The translations under genes and the position numbers were made by a program. From positions 1-62,860 of the forward strand of contig CATYOF010000015.1 of NCBI GenBank assembly GCA_958410215.1: a stretch of DNA of 62,860 nt. The letters run 5' to 3'. A model generated the notes under the pieces. The model was not told the DNA's origin and made no database searches. It saw only the letters and a program-made list of their open reading frames with translations. Source of the stretch: an uncultured Cryptobacterium sp. Lineage in GTDB: Bacteria; Actinomycetota; Coriobacteriia; Coriobacteriales; Eggerthellaceae. Positions 60,291 to 62,860 of the stretch are shown piece after piece. The first letter of the stretch is position 1. Each line of letters starts with the position of its first letter.

Positions 60291-61561
60291 GAGCGGTAAT
60301 CTCCATTAATAGAAACGTATTCGTGCGAAAAATCGCAGGTCCACATGGTGGTTTCTGCAGAACCTGCCCCTAGATCGGCCTCGAGAACTATCTCAGAGGC
60401 CTCGAATCGTCGCAGTGCCTCCTCTTCGTCGAAAGGCACTGGCAATCCCGCACGCAATACCGGCATTCCCATAATATCTATATCAACGTTTTCCTGCTTA
60501 AACTGAGCACCCGATCTACCCAGTGCCCCCGCAATACGGCCCCAGTTGGCATCATGACCATACAGGGCAGTTTTTACCAAAGGCGAATTTGCCACCGTGC
60601 GTGCTGCCGCATCGGCCTCGGCATCATTTGCCGCACCGCGCACCACAACAGTTACCAGCTTCGTGGCCCCTTCACCGTCGCGCGCCATTGCGCGAGCGAG
60701 ATGTTGGGTTACTTCCCGAAGGGCCGCTTTGAATTCTGAAAATGCAACAGAATCCTTCGTGAACGTAGCCTTATCTTTGCCTTCAGCTGCTTTGCCGGAA
60801 GCAAACGCCACGCAGGTATCGTTGGTGGACGTATCGCCATCTACCGTTACTTTATTAAAGCTGCAATTAACCGCTTCAGTAAGCGCTTCATGCAACAGAT
60901 TGGCAGGAACAGGAGCATCGGTGGTAAGCACCGAAATCATGGTGGCCATGTTCGGCATAATCATGCCTGAACCTTTAGCCATGCCACCAACCCTAAATTC
61001 ACACCCTTTAAACGCAGGGTCTGCCGAAGTATAGGAAACCGCATATTCCTTGGGTACGGTATCGGTGGTCATAATGGCGCGTGCCGCTTTGTGACCCGAT
61101 TCATCAGAGGCACCCGACTCCTGTAATTCAGCGTGCAAAGCAGGAACCCCTGTCTTAAAGGGCGTAATGTCAAGTTGCTGACCAATAACACCCGTAGAAG
61201 CAACGAGCACATCCTCTTCAGCGCAACCAACAACATCAGCCACTAACGCTGCGGTGGCGCGAGCGCGCTCTAAGCCAACCGTACCCGTTGCCGCATTAGC
61301 AATGCCGGAATTTATAACCATTGCGCGCGCAAGTCCAAAACCACATCCATCAAGATGTTCACGCGACACTAGTACGGGCGCAGCACAAAATACATTTTGC
61401 GTAAACACTCCCGCCGCAGGACATAGTTCATCAGCTTCAACGAGGGCCATGTCCAAACGATTAGGATCATCTCTAAAACCTGCATGGATACCGCCTGCTT
61501 TAAAGCCGCACGCAGAAGCAACGCCACCGCCTTCGATGGTGTTAAACGTCAGTTCAGTCAT
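60287..61561 (-). CDS. argJ: Bifunctional glutamate N-acetyltransferase/ornithine acetyltransferase
   Basis: A 424-residue ArgJ that moves acetyl from acetylornithine to glutamate and, if bifunctional, makes acetylglutamate from acetyl-CoA. The self-cleavage site lies in GMIMPNMATMISVLTTDAPV (about 199-218), where ATM precedes the new N-terminal Thr; here the sequence is MATMISVLTTD. The oxyanion pair is in ASTGVIGQQL (about 105-114). It lies 14 bases from argC and overlaps argB, so they are one transcript. ArgJ recycling removes the need for ArgE and allows a short pathway. Confidence 0.95.
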   Translation of the reverse strand: MTELTFNTIEGGGVASACGFKAGGIHAGFRDDPNRLDMALVEADELCPAAGVFTQNVFCAAPVLVSREHLDGCGFGLARAMVINSGIANAATGTVGLERARATAALVADVVGCAEEDVLVASTGVIGQQLDITPFKTGVPALHAELQESGASDESGHKAARAIMTTDTVPKEYAVSYTSADPAFKGCEFRVGGMAKGSGMIMPNMATMISVLTTDAPVPANLLHEALTEAVNCSFNKVTVDGDTSTNDTCVAFASGKAAEGKDKATFTKDSVAFSEFKAALREVTQHLARAMARDGEGATKLVTVVVRGAANDAEADAAARTVANSPLVKTALYGHDANWGRIAGALGRSGAQFKQENVDIDIMGMPVLRAGLPVPFDEEEALRRFEASEIVLEADLGAGSAETTMWTCDFSHEYVSINGDYRS

Positions 61562-61575
61562 ATTTCATCTCACTC

Positions 61576-62631
61576 CTAGGAGGGGTTAGCAACAAGGGAT
61601 AGAGCGGTTGTTTCATCAAAACCGCAGAGAAGATTTGCGCACTGAACTGCCTGGCCAGCTGCGCCTTTGACAATGTTGTCAATAGCGCACGTAGCAATTA
61701 CGCAGCCCGTTTGAGCGCTATACGCAACGCCTATATGAGCACGATTCGTACCTACCACCGATGATGTTTTCGGCTGCTGCCCTAAAGGCAAAACCGAAAC
61801 AAAAGGAGAATCCGCATAGGCATGCAGGTATCGTCGATGAATAGATTCAGCCGTTTCCGTAGCGCGTGCTTGGTCGGCAAGTTGAACAGTAACCGTAGAA
61901 AGAAGCCCGCGCGTAGCAGGCGCCAAATGAGGTGTAAAAATCAAACGACCCGGAATACCTAAAATTTGCTCAATTTCTGGGGTGTGGCGATGGCTAGTAA
62001 CCCCGTAAGCTTCGAAATTTTCGTTCGCTGAAACAAAATGGGTACGAGCTGTAGCGCTGCGACCAGCACCTGAAACACCAGAAATAGCATCCGCCACCAC
62101 AATGCCCTGAGAAAGTTCAATAACTGGCGCCACAGCAAGCGATGTCGCCGTAGGATAACAACCCGCACATGCAACTAAAATGGCTTCGCCTTGCGCATGA
62201 CGCGCAGCAGCATCTGCCAAAGCTTGCCTGTTCAATTCGGGCAAACCAAAGGTTGCGGTAGCCAAAAGCTCCGGAGAGGTGTGTTCGACCTTATACCACT
62301 GTTCGTAAGTTGCCCTATCGCGCAAACGATAGTCAGCAGAAAGATCTACCACGGTAACTCCCGCTTCCAACAAACCGGGAGCTGATTTCATAGCTACCGT
62401 ATGCGGGGTGGCTAAAAACACCACGTCACAGTTGAAAAGTTCAGGATTATCATGCCTGCTGTAAGTAAGATTGGTTACATCCGTAAATGCAGGGTAGACC
62501 GAAGAAAGCGGGGTGCCTTCATCGGAATTGGAAGTAGCAACGCACAGTTCAAATTCAGGATGTCGCAGGATAATGCGAACCAGTTCTGCTCCCGCATAGC
62601 CAGCTGCGCCCACGATACCCGCCTTTAACAT
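61576..62631 (-). CDS. argC: N-acetyl-gamma-glutamyl-phosphate reductase
   Basis: A 351-residue NADPH-dependent reductase, third step of the pathway. The Rossmann motif GAAGYAGAEL (about 8-17) binds NADPH and the active-site Cys is in VACAGCYPTATSLA (about 149-162). It is the first gene of the cluster on the minus strand. The ATG at 62629-62631 follows AGAAAGAAGGA. Confidence 0.96.
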   Translation of the reverse strand: MLKAGIVGAAGYAGAELVRIILRHPEFELCVATSNSDEGTPLSSVYPAFTDVTNLTYSRHDNPELFNCDVVFLATPHTVAMKSAPGLLEAGVTVVDLSADYRLRDRATYEQWYKVEHTSPELLATATFGLPELNRQALADAAARHAQGEAILVACAGCYPTATSLAVAPVIELSQGIVVADAISGVSGAGRSATARTHFVSANENFEAYGVTSHRHTPEIEQILGIPGRLIFTPHLAPATRGLLSTVTVQLADQARATETAESIHRRYLHAYADSPFVSVLPLGQQPKTSSVVGTNRAHIGVAYSAQTGCVIATCAIDNIVKGAAGQAVQCANLLCGFDETTALSLVANPS

Positions 62632-62652
62632 TGCTCATTCCTTCTTTCTAAA

Positions 62653-62713
62653 GATTGCCCCGCTGCGTTTCACTCGGAACAATCTAGCTCCTAAAAAACC
62701 CGATTACCACCCT
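62653..62713 (-). promoter_or_regulatory. Possible arginine operon leader with hairpin and AGGGTGG
   Basis: On the minus strand, the sequence before argC has CCTGCA/TGTAGG as a short hairpin, then AGGGTGGTAATCGGG and a T run, then GATTGTTCC/GGGGCAATC as a 9-bp stem with two G-U pairs, then the ribosome site. AGGGTGG is the first half of a T-box motif, but the usual ACCGCG does not follow. An attenuator is possible. Confidence 0.3.
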
Positions 62714-62831
62714 ACAAAATGCAGGTTTCTTTAGAGTACTCCAAATTTGCCTTCACGAAAATATAAAAGCCCCCATTACTTAATAAGAAACAAACTAATT
62801 ACTTTTAATCGTGTCCCGAAAAGTGGTGTAA

Positions 62832-62857
62832 GCCGCCCCGTTTTTCAACGAGGCGGC
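62832..62857. terminator. GC-rich hairpin near the window end
   Basis: GCCGCCTCGTT and AACGGGGCGGC (minus strand) form an 11-bp stem with one G-T wobble and a GAAA-type loop. It probably ends transcription of a gene beyond the window. The stretch 62714-62831 shows AT-rich sequence consistent with the argC promoter but no site I can name. Confidence 0.5.
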
Positions 62858-62860
62858 ACG

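Noticed and set aside
1..62860. CRISPR arrays, tRNA or rRNA genes, prophage or insertion sequences
   Set aside because: No regularly spaced repeats of the CRISPR type, no tRNA T-loop or rRNA-like sequence, and no transposase, integrase or phage structural frame was recognised by eye.

Overview
The window looks like chromosomal DNA of an anaerobic Gram-positive bacterium, most likely an actinobacterium of class Coriobacteriia (Eggerthellales-like) with moderate GC content. This is inferred from gene content: a DUF2510 protein, an LPKTG wall-anchored surface protein, a PerR-rubrerythrin pair in place of catalase, large BadF/HgdC-type activase and 2-hydroxyacyl-CoA dehydratase-like proteins, a UbiB kinase next to a phasin-like protein, and a bifunctional-ArgJ arginine cluster. 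I see no rRNA, tRNA, CRISPR, prophage or insertion sequence.

Left part (1-16.7 kb): the end of an oligoendopeptidase F fused to a flavin-type split-barrel domain, a ZIP metal transporter, a fosmidomycin-resistance-like MFS pump, an AEC carrier, a TatD nuclease, a metallo-beta-lactamase-fold hydrolase, a PiT phosphate permease / small membrane protein / UspA operon behind Pho-box-like repeats, an MFS carrier, a D-2-hydroxyacid dehydrogenase and a UbiB-phasin pair. Two intergenic spaces here carry related ~190-bp nested inverted-repeat elements.

Middle (16.8-34.2 kb): a 1515-residue protein fusing two activase ATPases to 2-hydroxyacyl-CoA dehydratase-like domains, with its TetR neighbour; a gamma-glutamylcysteine ligase / cysteine synthase pair; a large SpaA-domain surface protein; and a three-gene operon (28801-32028) that is the same dehydratase-like architecture in split form. 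A DHA2 exporter carrying C-terminal CBS domains follows. Its promoter shares an operator-like sequence with that of the 1515-residue gene.

Right-middle (34.2-54.4 kb): a repeat- and palindrome-rich 600-bp gap, a BceAB-like ABC transporter divergent from a two-component system whose kinase has a proline-rich insertion in its ATPase domain, an RlmD-like methyltransferase, PerR with a PerR box over its own promoter followed by rubrerythrin, an HTH membrane regulator, an unknown membrane protein with a glycine-rich tail, a 27-residue membrane peptide, TyrRS, a U32 peptidase, a lipoprotein and a class A penicillin-binding protein.

Right end (54.4-62.6 kb): the arginine cluster argC-J-B-D-G-(DUF2510 gene)-H on the minus strand, which takes glutamate via acetylated intermediates to ornithine and, after the carbamoylation step that is not encoded here, citrulline to arginine. 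The most interesting features are the fused/split dehydratase paralogues with shared regulatory sites, the nested inverted-repeat elements, and a ~32-bp intergenic repeat found three times.
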